A stretch of 64,000 nt of DNA from positions 8,235,501 through 8,299,500 of the forward strand of contig NC_064043.1 in the NCBI RefSeq assembly GCF_932526225.1, read 5' to 3'. Position numbers and translations under genes: made by a program. Position 1 is the first letter of the stretch. Each line of letters opens with the position of its first letter. The notes beneath the pieces were generated by a model. The model did no database searches and was not told the DNA's origin. It was given only the letters and a program-made list of their open reading frames with translations. The DNA is from Nematostella vectensis. Its lineage: Eukaryota > Cnidaria > Anthozoa > Actiniaria > Edwardsiidae. Shown here one piece after another: positions 43,101 to 54,000 of this stretch.

Positions 43101-45579
43101 CATTTTTAGGGCATTTGAGGAGATATAGGGGTGAAGGGCTAAAAATCCCATAGCATAGATACATCCTTTAGTATCTGGGTCCAACGATGTTTGCATTTAT
43201 GATAGTGCGACTTGGTGGTACATTTTTAGGGCATTTGAGGAGATATAGGGGTGAAGGGCTAAAAATCCCATAGCATAGATACATCCTTTAGTATCTGGGT
43301 CCAACGATGTTTGCATTCATGATAGTGGAACTTGGTGGTACATTTTTAGGGCATTTGAGGAGATATAGGGGTGAAGGGCTAAAAATCCCATAGCATAGAT
43401 ACATCCTTTAGTATCTGGGTCCAACGATGTTTGCATTTATGATAGTGCGACTTGGTGGTACATTTTTAGGGCATTTGAGGAGATATAGGGGTAAAGGGCT
43501 AAAAATCCCATAGCATAGATACATCCTTTAGTATCTGGGTCCAACGATGTTTGCATTTATGATAGTGCGACTTGGTGGTACATTTTTAGGGCATTTGAGG
43601 AGATATAGGGGTGAAGGGCTAAAAATCCCATAGCATAGATACATCCTTTGGTATCTGGGTCCAACGATGTTTGCATTTATGATAGTGCGACTTGGTGGTA
43701 CATTTTTAGGGCATTTGAGGAAATATAGGAGTGAAAGGGTTAAAAATTATTGCATGTTTTCTATTAGAGCTGTAGTGTCATGAGTCACTGCAAGTTTAGT
43801 ACATGAGTTTACACACACAGTAATAAATAATTGTCATAAATATGTGGCATGAGGTATCTTCAGAATCAGCAATATGTACATATTGACATGGACTAATTGA
43901 TTTACTGTAAAGAAAGAGATTTTGAGTGTGCTTTGAGTTGTTTATTGGATTTACTCTTATCCTGCACTCTGATATTAATCTATTTCTGTAGGATACAAGA
44001 ATTGAGGATGTAACAAGGGAATTCTGTAGTTGGGTTGCAGGGCTGGTGAGTTGTTTTTTCTTAATTTTTTTGTCTCCTTTTTCATTTCCATTGTATACAT
44101 TATTTTTGTTAAATTTGTATTTTTTATTCATTGTGACTCTTTATCAGGGAGGAGAAAGCAATAACATAGAAGAATCAACTGTCATGTCACTATTTGCAAG
44201 CGGTTATGAAACCAAGGTTTGTATCGCACATTATGATATATTTTCCTTTACCTTTCTGCTAGAGGTTTAATCATTTCCTGAGAGTCCGTTTTTTTTCTCC
44301 TACAGCCAGCTTTGTCAGTGCCCATTCACGTAGTGGAACTAACTAACGTCCCACCAGAGCTTAGAATGAACACTGGTTCACCCAGCAAACCTAGTGATAC
44401 TCGGATTGCAGACACCACAACCACCAAGGTATGAGAATAGAAAAAGAATAGAAGAAAAATGAAGAATAGAAAAAGCGCGCCTTCGTTTATCCCGCGTTCC
44501 CATTCCGGAATGGAATGAAGGCCATTCCACCCATTCTGCTACCTGTAGCAGAATGACTCGGAATGCCATTTTAAACATTCTCTACCAACCATTCCCATTC
44601 CAGAGTAATAGGAAAAAAAACGCGCCCTAAGCAAGACTATACATCAAATATTTCCCAAAACGCGCCCTAACACTACACATAAAATATTTCCCAAAATGAT
44701 ATAAATATTACAACCAAACCAGACCAACATTGTCACTCTAGTCTTCAAGGCAGGAGTCCAACCATAGTGTGAAGAGCTGTACACTATCTGACTAGTGGGA
44801 CATATTGTTTTCAGCCATTTCCTGGGTACCAGCCAAGTTGGGTAAAAGTCAAGTATGGCGCTTGGTACCTCAACCCAAAAACATGGAAGGCGCGACCTGA
44901 TCAGGAGCAGTTACTCGACCCTAAGGAACAACAGGACAAGACCCTGTCTGAAGCAAAGGTCAAGAGCCAGAAGTTGGTGAGTATTACAGTGACACCAAGA
45001 ATTATAGCAACATCAAAACCTTGCTGACCTCTTGGTTGACCGCGGTATATCATACCCATCACTAAACGTACACAAGATGACATGTAAGACATTGATCAAT
45101 ACAATTAATATTCACTTTTTTTCCTTTTTTGGTATAACAAAGAGCATAGAAAAATAGAAAACTTTAGTTTCATTATTTCTACAACATCAGGAAAAGGGCA
45201 AGGAAATGGAAGAAGAATGAACTCTTCATTTCTTCAAAACTCTTTTTGGGCGTAAACTCGAACATGAATGATTAACACATGAATAATAAAGAAACCTTTA
45301 AACAAATGATTTACATATTATTATATTATTATAAAATGTTATTAATAACTAAATACTACAATTCCACAGGACGCGGTCCTTGCAACGATGCACGGAGCCA
45401 AACTGCTAAAAGACTTCGTAGACCGCAAAAACACGCGCGTACCTGAGTTTCTAAAAGTAGTGGAGCAACGCAGTCAGCAGCAGCAGCAACAAAACCGAGA
45501 CCAAGAGCCACTATACAGTAAAACGCCAGACACAATGGAGAGACGGAGGTCGCGGGGAATGACATCCGAGAGGAGCTAA
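40189..45579 (+). CDS. FAM47E: FAM47E-like protein
   Basis: Exons 40189-40256, 40624-40780, 41521-41621, 41847-42234, 43992-44045, 44148-44216, 44306-44428, 44815-44976 and 45370-45579 agree in phase (443 aa, complete). FAM47 hallmarks are in order: PWYKERL near the start, WTFLERGSDDFRDGLPP, a LTQHPLALFPHLEESLPPDV segment, EFCSWVAGL-GGESNN, LFASGYETKPALSVPI and WVKVKYGAWYLNPKTWK. An acidic then basic Ser-rich linker (about residues 130-220) and a short Q run near the end are low complexity. In mammals FAM47E has been linked to histone arginine methylation and the family is testis-enriched; the role here is unknown. One intron holds a 120-bp satellite, another a LINE remnant. Confidence 0.88.
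40820..41200 (+). mobile_element. LINE remnant (reverse-transcriptase C-terminal part)
   Basis: The frame at 40832-41083 contains LPRYLSDSLKRVQKLALAII and LGTLEDRRTDACCRF, the usual ending of CR1/Jockey-type reverse transcriptases. Downstream, broken frames continue the tail. It lies in an intron of the FAM47E-like gene, followed by a poly-C run at about 41227-41245. Inactive. Confidence 0.8.
42240..43744 (+). repeat. 120-bp satellite, about 12.4 copies
   Basis: CTTGGTGGTACATTTTTAGG recurs every 120 bases from 42250 to 43690. Copies are over 97 percent identical. A C/T site in GGTCCAA(C/T)GATG alternates in copies 2-8, hinting at a 240-base higher-order unit. The array lies wholly in the FAM47E-like intron between 42234 and 43992. 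Confidence 0.95.
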
Positions 45580-46288
45580 CACCCAGCACCCCTTATAGAC
45601 CACGCCCTGTATAGAGACGATGTCACCCTGCCATACGTTTCTTTAAAAAAAGGGGGTTTGCAAACGTTCCTGTGGTCTTGTAACGATAATCAACTTAATC
45701 AAGCATTACGCGAGTTCTAAATAGATATTTGATCAAACGGATAAAAGAACTTATTTGAGCCGCTATTTGTATATACTGTAATATAGTAATGAAAATAATA
45801 AATATTTTTAATATTAAAGAAAATTTTTTTCTTGCCATCATATTTTGTAAGTGCCAGTTCAAGCGTGATCGTTATCTTAAACTACCTTATTCTTCATTAT
45901 TTTCGCGCACCTTATATTCGCGAATTTTTTCTCGGCACATTTCGCGATCACGGAGAGTTCATTTGACTTTTTTCGTTTTTGTTTTTTAAATTGACGTTAA
46001 CCGACCGTTGAGACAAAAGAGCAATATAAATGAAACATTAGACATCACACAAATTCTACTGTTTGCTGTTTGGAGTTGTGTTCAGACGCCCCTATCCGAA
46101 TGGCATTTGCCTCAGCAAGGAATAAATGGTAAAACCATCAGGTGGTACTGGTCTCGCACTAAGCCGGTCCCATTGAAGCGACCCAGGTGATGACATTATT
46201 TGCATACTAGAAAACCCAAACAAAATCAAGACACAACGCTAAAATCAAATAAGGTCAGTCAAAGATGTGATCGCCTTGAGACAGGATA

Positions 46289-47833
46289 ATGTCGTACACA
46301 CGTCGTTTTTCGACTGCCTTTCCTCGTGGATGCTTGATACGTTTTTATGCAACACTTGCCGCACCCCAGTCTTATGTTAAACCTTTTGATGCATTACCTG
46401 GTCCGAGCCAGTATCTAACGATTCGTTCTTCCTTGAGGGTGCTGTGGCAATCGCGGAAACGACCCTTAGGCAAAGAGCTCCTTAGTCAACAGTTCTCTGA
46501 TGTTGGTAAATACGGACGGATCTATAAGCGGAAGTTTCCAACAGTTAATATTGTTGACATCGCCGATCCAAGCGCCGCACGAGAAGTGTTGGGCATCGAG
46601 ACCTTGGGACCTAAATTCGACAGCCCTGTTCTCGAATACTGCAAAGCGAAAGGCAATGCTTGGAAAAGCTCGTTCTTCGCCAACGGTCCAGACTGGGACA
46701 AATACCGCGAGTCTATCAAGAGCCAAGTTACGAGACCACGAGAACTCGCCGAGTATATCCCGACATTTAACCAAATAAGCGACGAACTTCTCGAGCGTTT
46801 GAATTCTCTTCGTACTCCAAAAGGTAGGAACTATGAGTATGAGGTTGTTAATCTTGAAGAGGAGCTAATAAAGTGGTCGTTCGAGACAGCGACGTACGCC
46901 ATGTTTAACCAGAGGTTCGGGTACATGGAGAAGAGAGGTCACACGGATGCACAAGTTTTTATTAGTTCACTGCGAGGCTTTTGGGAAGCTTTAATGCCTT
47001 TGACACTTTTACCTCCATGGGTCTTTAAACTGTATAAATCCCAGTCATACTGGAAACTCCTTCACAGCTTCGATACTATGTACCGCTGTGGTGATCTTTT
47101 TATTGGAAAAAAACTACACGAGTTGAAGCGTCAGGGAAACAGTAAAGCGCGCGACCACTCGGACCTATTCGGCTTACTCTTGGCCAGCGGTGAACTGATA
47201 GAAGATGACCTTGTAGCGAGTGTGGTGGAGTTTCTCTTCACTGGCGTTGATGCTGTGTCGAATACGATGCTGTGGGCACTTTACATGATGGGGGAAAACC
47301 CAGACAAGCAGTATAAACTACACCACGAGGTCACATCTGTCCTGGGACCAGACGAAGCACTGTCCGATGCCGCCCTCAAACGGATGCCGTACCTTAGGGC
47401 GTGGTTGAACGAGACGCTGCGTTTATACCCCGCATTTCCCACCCTTACACGTAAACTACCCCGTGATCTAGGTCTTCTAGGGTACACTGTACCTTCCGGT
47501 AGCACTGTCAGGATCTTGTCCTACTTCATGGGCCGAGATGAGACGGTCTTCTCAGATGCGTATCAGTTTAAACCTGAGCGATGGATTCGGAACGATTTCA
47601 GCTCCGGCCCTCGAGACATCCTCGAAGTAGCATCGGCGCCTTTCGGTTTAGGCTCGGTAATGTGCGAGGCACGACGCATCGCCGAGCTGGAGTTGAGCCT
47701 ACTGATCGCTAAGACTGTACAGCGGTTTATTGTGACGTATCCTCATCATGAAAAGATTGAGCCCTGTGCGAGAGGGGTGACGTCACCGGACAGGCCAGTC
47801 CGGCTCAAATTGTTGGACAGACCGTGTAAATAA
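46289..47833 (+). CDS. Mitochondrial-clan cytochrome P450, intronless, altered active site
   Basis: P450s are heme monooxygenases. The Arg/Ser-rich start without acids (MSYTRRFSTAFPRG) suggests mitochondrial import, and PFDALPGP plus general layout fit the mitochondrial clan (CYP10/11/24/27-like). The 514 aa length is normal. ExxR (NETLR, about 373-377) and PERW (about 429-432) are intact and the heme cysteine is C459. However, the heme loop reads FGLGSVMCEARR: V457 replaces the usual Arg and A461 the usual Gly. The I-helix reads TGVDAV (318-323), without the Thr pair used in oxygen activation. The frame is intact, so this is not an obvious pseudogene. No introns: perhaps retroposed or intron-less by lineage. 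Substrate unknown. Confidence 0.9.
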   Translation: MSYTRRFSTAFPRGCLIRFYATLAAPQSYVKPFDALPGPSQYLTIRSSLRVLWQSRKRPLGKELLSQQFSDVGKYGRIYKRKFPTVNIVDIADPSAAREVLGIETLGPKFDSPVLEYCKAKGNAWKSSFFANGPDWDKYRESIKSQVTRPRELAEYIPTFNQISDELLERLNSLRTPKGRNYEYEVVNLEEELIKWSFETATYAMFNQRFGYMEKRGHTDAQVFISSLRGFWEALMPLTLLPPWVFKLYKSQSYWKLLHSFDTMYRCGDLFIGKKLHELKRQGNSKARDHSDLFGLLLASGELIEDDLVASVVEFLFTGVDAVSNTMLWALYMMGENPDKQYKLHHEVTSVLGPDEALSDAALKRMPYLRAWLNETLRLYPAFPTLTRKLPRDLGLLGYTVPSGSTVRILSYFMGRDETVFSDAYQFKPERWIRNDFSSGPRDILEVASAPFGLGSVMCEARRIAELELSLLIAKTVQRFIVTYPHHEKIEPCARGVTSPDRPVRLKLLDRPCK

Positions 47834-48293
47834 ATGTTCATCCGATATTAACAGCCGATATAGGAAAAATATAATGCAAAGAGAATATAAAATATAGAAC
47901 AGGGGCTCATTCCATTTCGACCATATTCTCTTGCGAAAATGTTTTATAGATTTAGTAAGAAGAGCTTACGGACAAGTGAAACATGAGGATTTACAAAGAG
48001 TAATTTGAGAAGTCTATATACTAGGAATTTTTAGTTAAGTAGCGCAATTAGCTGCTTTGTTAGCATAAAAACACTGTCTATTCGCAACAGATCGGTTTTC
48101 GCAACACCCTGGGTTTCATAGGTTTTCCGTACCGCCGAAAACCGAAAAGCACAACGATAGAATGCCGAGGGAAGGGCTGGGACGGCCTTTCCGCTCGTCC
48201 AATTATCTAGACTTTCTCCCAAAGGGTATTGTCGTGAAACTTATAAAGAAAAATATATTTAGAATTTTAAGAAACTGTGACTGATCAATAGGC

Positions 48294-48299
48294 TTTATT
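48294..48299 (-). terminator. Candidate polyadenylation signal of the Q-rich gene
   Basis: AATAAA on the minus strand, about 620 bases past the stop codon at 48916. It lies between convergent genes and fits the end of the minus-strand transcript. Confidence 0.4.
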
Positions 48300-48915
48300 G
48301 TTTGTTATGTACAGTTTCTCTTTGATTCGTTTTACGAAAATCACTCACAAGCTTGGTCATTTGCAAAGCATAGAAATATTATGGGCTGTATCATGATCAC
48401 ACGCTTAAGTGCTTCGCCTAAGAATAGACAGGTGAACCGGAAGTGGCTTCACTGACCGGAAATATGCGTGCTTGTCTAGTTATGCCATATAAAATGTTTC
48501 TTGTCAAAATAAGTAAGCGCCACTTGTGTTTACATCTTATCGTCAGCAAACTCAGACAAAGTGATGGTGTAAAGCTTTGGTGGATACAAGGGAGCTTAAA
48601 GCGGAATTCGCACTAGTTTACTTCCGGCGGGCCGAAGAAAATCTCAACCAGCATAAGGGATGGTCGAGCAAATGTGACTTATGAACTCCTGGGGTTTCAT
48701 TCTCTAAAAAAATTCTCATTATTAAAGAGAGCACTACTTATTAACAAAAAAAAAAACAGCAATAGCTTACAAACTGAGAACGAAGAGATACGTAAATCGA
48801 CGAGATATGTAAATCGACGGTATCTAGCCCGAGGTGCACGATCTATGGACGGCGCCATTCTGGATGGGGCGCAGGCCTGGTTGATTGTTAAAAGTACCAT
48901 TACAACAAGGTTTAG

Positions 48916-51055
48916 TCAATCTGGATTGAGATCCGGATTGAGGTCAAGATAACTGGAAAGCTGATCGTCCTCGGGCCACAGAGACGCCTCGAACATTGGG
49001 TCCATGGTGGACTCGGCCAGAAGCATGTTGAGTACCTGCTCGTCGGCGTCATTCAGTTCGTAGTTGAGGGCTGACCACGGGGGCTGCTGCTGCTGACTTG
49101 TACGCGAAGAAGGGCCCTCAACGCTCGACGCTGCTCAAGGGGAGAAAAAGAGAACATTTACATGGTCAACCCCGATAACCAGAACTAAAATCAATTTCTT
49201 AGACCTGCTTCATCCATTTCCCACCGTAGTTCGAACCTTTGATAACTTGGACTCCCTCTAACTTGATGAATTGAATTCTGTTTTCCTTTCAGTTTTAAGA
49301 GACACATATTTTCTACAGTCGTTTTATTCTCTTTTCAGTTTGAGTTCTTACACGGTTAAATTATTTCTTTAATTGCCTCATTCTCGATACATTGACCCGC
49401 TATAATCATATAGCTGCACATTTTAACCGAAGAACCAGATAAGTAAAGGACTAGCTCCGATTTCCCGTTGATGTTCGAATTATAATAAACATATCAATCA
49501 GTGGCTGTCGTTTTTCTAGAGCGATAAAAAGGCGAAAAAGGATTAAACTCCCAAATATGGTAGATTGACTGATAAATAATTGATGTCGAAATTTTCTATG
49601 ACTTTGTTATTCATTTCAAAATTTTCAAAACCCAGACAATATTGCAATAGCTTACCAGAAGCTGACGTGCTCGGTTGGTCGGTGAGAGCAGAACGTAAAG
49701 TAAGAGCGGGAGCACCGCTGGACTGTCGACTTCCTAATTGCGGGCGCGCCATGTCACATGACGGGTCACGTGACTCGCCTTCCTGTGCTTTGTCGTGAAG
49801 CATGAAAAGTTGCTCTTGTTGCTGTAGCAACAGCACTTGCTTTCGCTGGTCCTGGAACACGAGAATGCAAATGACACACGGTCCAAAATCACGAACCAAA
49901 ATCATTAGGTTTAGTATAAAGTAAAACGAAAAATGTGAGAGTGAGTCTAGGATATGTCAGTCCTTTTTATTACCACTAACCCTTCTAATCCACAACCAAG
50001 CGATAGTCTACCCGGACATCTTTATCGGTAATACGACCGATTTAAAATTCTGTAAAGATCAAGGTGTAAAAACCCAGAACAATAAGGAAAGTCACACCCC
50101 AATGAAAACATGAAGTTTTGCCCGCCCCTGTAGAAGTCTAGCGATCCAGTAATGACTACCCAGCGAGATTTCAAGGATTGCCCAAAATGTATCACTGACC
50201 TCGTGCATCTGCAGGAGATGCTGCTGCTGAATGAGTAGCGGGCTGTGCATGTACTGCTCCTCCTGCAGCTTGTTCTCCTTAGAGTTCCCGCTTGCTCCTG
50301 AATGAGACTGGGACGTGCTGGCCAAAGGCTGCTCGGGTGTCAGAAACATTGCCTCTAGCTCTTGCGATGAAAAATTAGAAAAATAGTCCTTTTTATCTTT
50401 GTGTTTCCCCGAATTGCTGACGGGCCCTTCGGGTGGCTGAAACTGATGTGGCGTCGAGCATGACGCCTGGTTTAGTGAACCCATTGGAGTTAAATGTCTA
50501 GGCCCAAAGCCGTTAGAAATGTTTGTTGCACTCCAAGAGACCCTTTGGTTTTGACTACCTGGAATTTCAGCGATTTGCATTGGATTATTCAAAGAGTTTT
50601 CCCCGACCTGTCTATTAAAGACGGGGTTTTCCCTTAGCGTGTGTTGCGTTATCTGTTGACCAACCTCACCCAGGGAAAAGCCCTGAGGGGCGGGATTTCC
50701 CCCGTAGTTCAAGTTACTATTGATCGCCGCACTGAACTGGCTTGTTGCCTGTTGCATGCTTGGCGCAAGTGACGCCCCTGGGCTCTGGGCCTGTCTCAGT
50801 AGGTTAAGTAGAGTTTGGGCAACTTGCGGTTGAGAGCCAAGGCCCGATAGGAGCATCTGCATGGCTTCAGGGTTCTGTGACGAGATGGTCAACAGGTTTT
50901 GGATGTTCTGCAGAGTGTTGTTTTGTTGTGGTGCGGGAAGTATCGGGCTGTTCAGAGGTATGGGATTGACCTGTTGCGTTGGAGACGAGAGCGGTGACAT
51001 CATATTAACTTGGCTTGTGTCTGTTGAAGATAGCTGGATGCCTTGCATAAACAGC

Positions 51056-51086
<31 letters not shown>

Positions 51087-54000
51087 GATGGTGCTGCTGC
51101 TGTGGTTGTTGCTGCTGTTGAAGTTGTTGTAACTGTTGACGTTGTTGCATCTGTTGTTGCTGCTGCTGTCTTTGAAACTGCTGTTGTCGTTGTTGTTGTT
51201 GCTGTAGATGGCGCTGTTGTCGCTCTCGCAGTTGCCGTCGTTGTTGTAGCCGCTGCTGCTGTTGTTGTTGTTGTTGTCCTTGCTGTTGTTGGTGTCGATC
51301 CAGCCGTTGTTGCTGTTGCTGCCTATGTTGCTGCAAGTGTTGTTGTTGTTGCCTTTGTGCAGCCTTCTCTCTGCGATCATACCGTTCTCTGTTGTCTTGA
51401 TGCCATTGTTCCGTGTAGCCTTGCTGCAAGGGTTGAGTAGTTTGGTACCGCTGGATCTGTTGTTCCACGTCGGACACACTACTTTTCTGAGCTTGCGACA
51501 CTCTGAGGGTAAATTAACAACATTTAAACCCCATATTAGAGTAGATTGTGAGCCAGAGCATCACTTGGCAAGCAAAGAAGCCAAAAGAACGGAATCTTCC
51601 AAGTTTTAAAGCTTGCGTCAATGAAAAAAGTGATTCTGTATGCTTATTGCCGCATTGCTTTCTTTAAAAATAAACAACTGTAGTGAGTCGGACTATGTTT
51701 GGGGAACTTTTTGAAGTGGGGTATATGTTATGAAAAAATAATGAATGGATGTGATTCGTTTCGTATTCTATTCAATTTTCAAGCAACGCAAAACTTGGCC
51801 CGAATGTCATCTAAATAAAGTCAGTTGGTCTTGGATTGCATTGAATTTCGAAGAGTATCAAGCAGATTTACTTGGCTCCTGAAATTAATATCGCACCTGA
51901 AAAGGATTTTATAGACTACGGAACCACGGGTCATTCAAGTCCGGTTAGCGGACTTTAACATAAAGATATTTGCTCACTAGATTTCCGTCAATGGGCCATG
52001 CTGACTACTCGCAGCTGCAGAAACTCGCACAAACGCTCGTAAAAACTCACCCTCTATTGTTCGCAGTTTTGAGGACTCCAGGTGAAGACATTTCAGCAAC
52101 AGGCTGCCGTCTGTCTTCATCGCCGGAAACAGTAGAAACAGACGCCCACTGCTCTTGGGGTGCCGTAGACACTGCACTTGGCGAGCATGACACTGCGCAT
52201 GCGCTCGACGTAGGGGTTGTATCGGATAACTTTTGCCTCTTCTGAAAGAAGTGCTTCAAATGCCTCTGGTTGCGCTTCTCCATGATTTTCTTGCGGTCCG
52301 CAAGTTTTCGTACAAACTGCTTCTGAGTGGAGACTTGTTTTTCGTATTTTTCGGTGAGTTCCCGTGTCTTTTTGAGCTGAGTTTCGAAGAGTTCTTTATT
52401 TTTGGCGGGATCGAGAGTGAGTTGTGCCTGTAAGTTCAACAGCATCTGCTGCTGAATGTCCTGAAGCTGTTGGCGTTGTTTGACAATAGCTGTCTCTAAG
52501 AATGCGTGCTTTTTATAGAGTTGCTCGTGCAACTGGCGCTGAGCTTCGATAAAGCTCTCGAGTTCTTCAAAAGACATTGTCAAATCCTGGAAAAAATAAA
52601 AAAAATTAAAAAAATCGTTTTTACACGAGGTTCCGCTATAAGAGGGAAAGAGAGCCCCCGGGCTCGAATTTGCAATAATAATCACAACACTGCAACGCTA
52701 GCAGTCACAAAAAGTCTCCTGCAAAAAAAAATTTTTTAGCCTCAGTCGGCTGGAATTAACTATTTTTGCGGAGGTAACAAGACATATGTGTTAAGAGCTT
52801 AATAAATAAGTACTGTCCACTCATAATTTCGGTGCAAAATTCTAAATTTTGCTCTGTCCGTAAGTCTCTAGCGCATCTGTATAAATTATTATCGTGCTGT
52901 GATGAAAATGCGCACATGGCTAACATCGTCATGGTTAACATCGTTTTACAATGAAAAAAAAAACATTTTAGATGGACAAGTCTAGGAATGGCACTTTTTT
53001 TGGTTTAGAATATGAAATTTGAATTTATCTCCCAGAGCAATTGTCCTGACATGTTGACTCATTGACTGATTGATAACTGATTGTTCTTGAGCCCAGGAGT
53101 GGGAGGAGCTTTCCCTTTTAAAGCAGAACTTCGTGTTTATGTGCCGATAAACATTGGATGGTTGTGCCGGATTATGTAAATCTTTAAAAAGATGTACACA
53201 TCAGGATACCTAAAAGATAGTTGTTACCGGCAGGATAGTTCAGTCGTTGCCCAAATGAATGCCGGGTAGTCAACGTGGATGCTAGCTAATGCATTTTAGG
53301 GGTCTGTCAAATCCTGCATTCTGATTGGCTGAGCTACTCATGGTCAATTAGTGATAGACGGTGAATAGCGAAATGCTCGAGAAAATGGCGGTTGAATCGC
53401 GATTTGCCGAAGTTAGCGACCAGTTTTTAACTTGTTTACAATAAGGAAGTCAAACAGAGTTTAAATAAAAGAAATGACTAAAGAAGAACTGAATCGCTGT
53501 CTCCAATTCAGCAACTTTGTCTAATTTTGCCCATCTAGTTGGCGAATTGTAAAACAATTAGACCTCTTGAACTATGATTTTGAGTAGACCATTCAGCCTT
53601 TGGCCCCATGGTCTATTGAATCATAGTCCAATCAGCCTTTGGCCCCATGGTCTATTGAATCATAGTCCAATCAGCCTTTGGCCCCATGGTCTATTGAATC
53701 ATAGTCCAATCAGCCTTTGGCCCCATGGTCTATTGAATCATAGTCCAATCAGCCTTTGGCCCCATGGTCTATTGAATCATAGTCCAATCAGCCTCTCGGT
53801 CTATTAAAATGCCCCTAGCACCACATTCCAGTAACTTGTTTTTGATATTTACTTATTCCGTCTCAGAAATATTTTATTTATAATTAAACATATGATCATA
53901 TTGAATAAGAAAAATAATGATATTGCTCTGGTAACAGGGTAAAACAAGGCCCTAAAATAATAGAAAATGTGCCCTTCAGGATTCCTGAATTAACGAGGAA

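Noticed and set aside
51000-51440. Plus-strand Val/Ala-rich and shifted Asn/Ser-rich frames
   Set aside because: Other readings of the CAG/CAA glutamine tracts of the minus-strand Q-rich gene.
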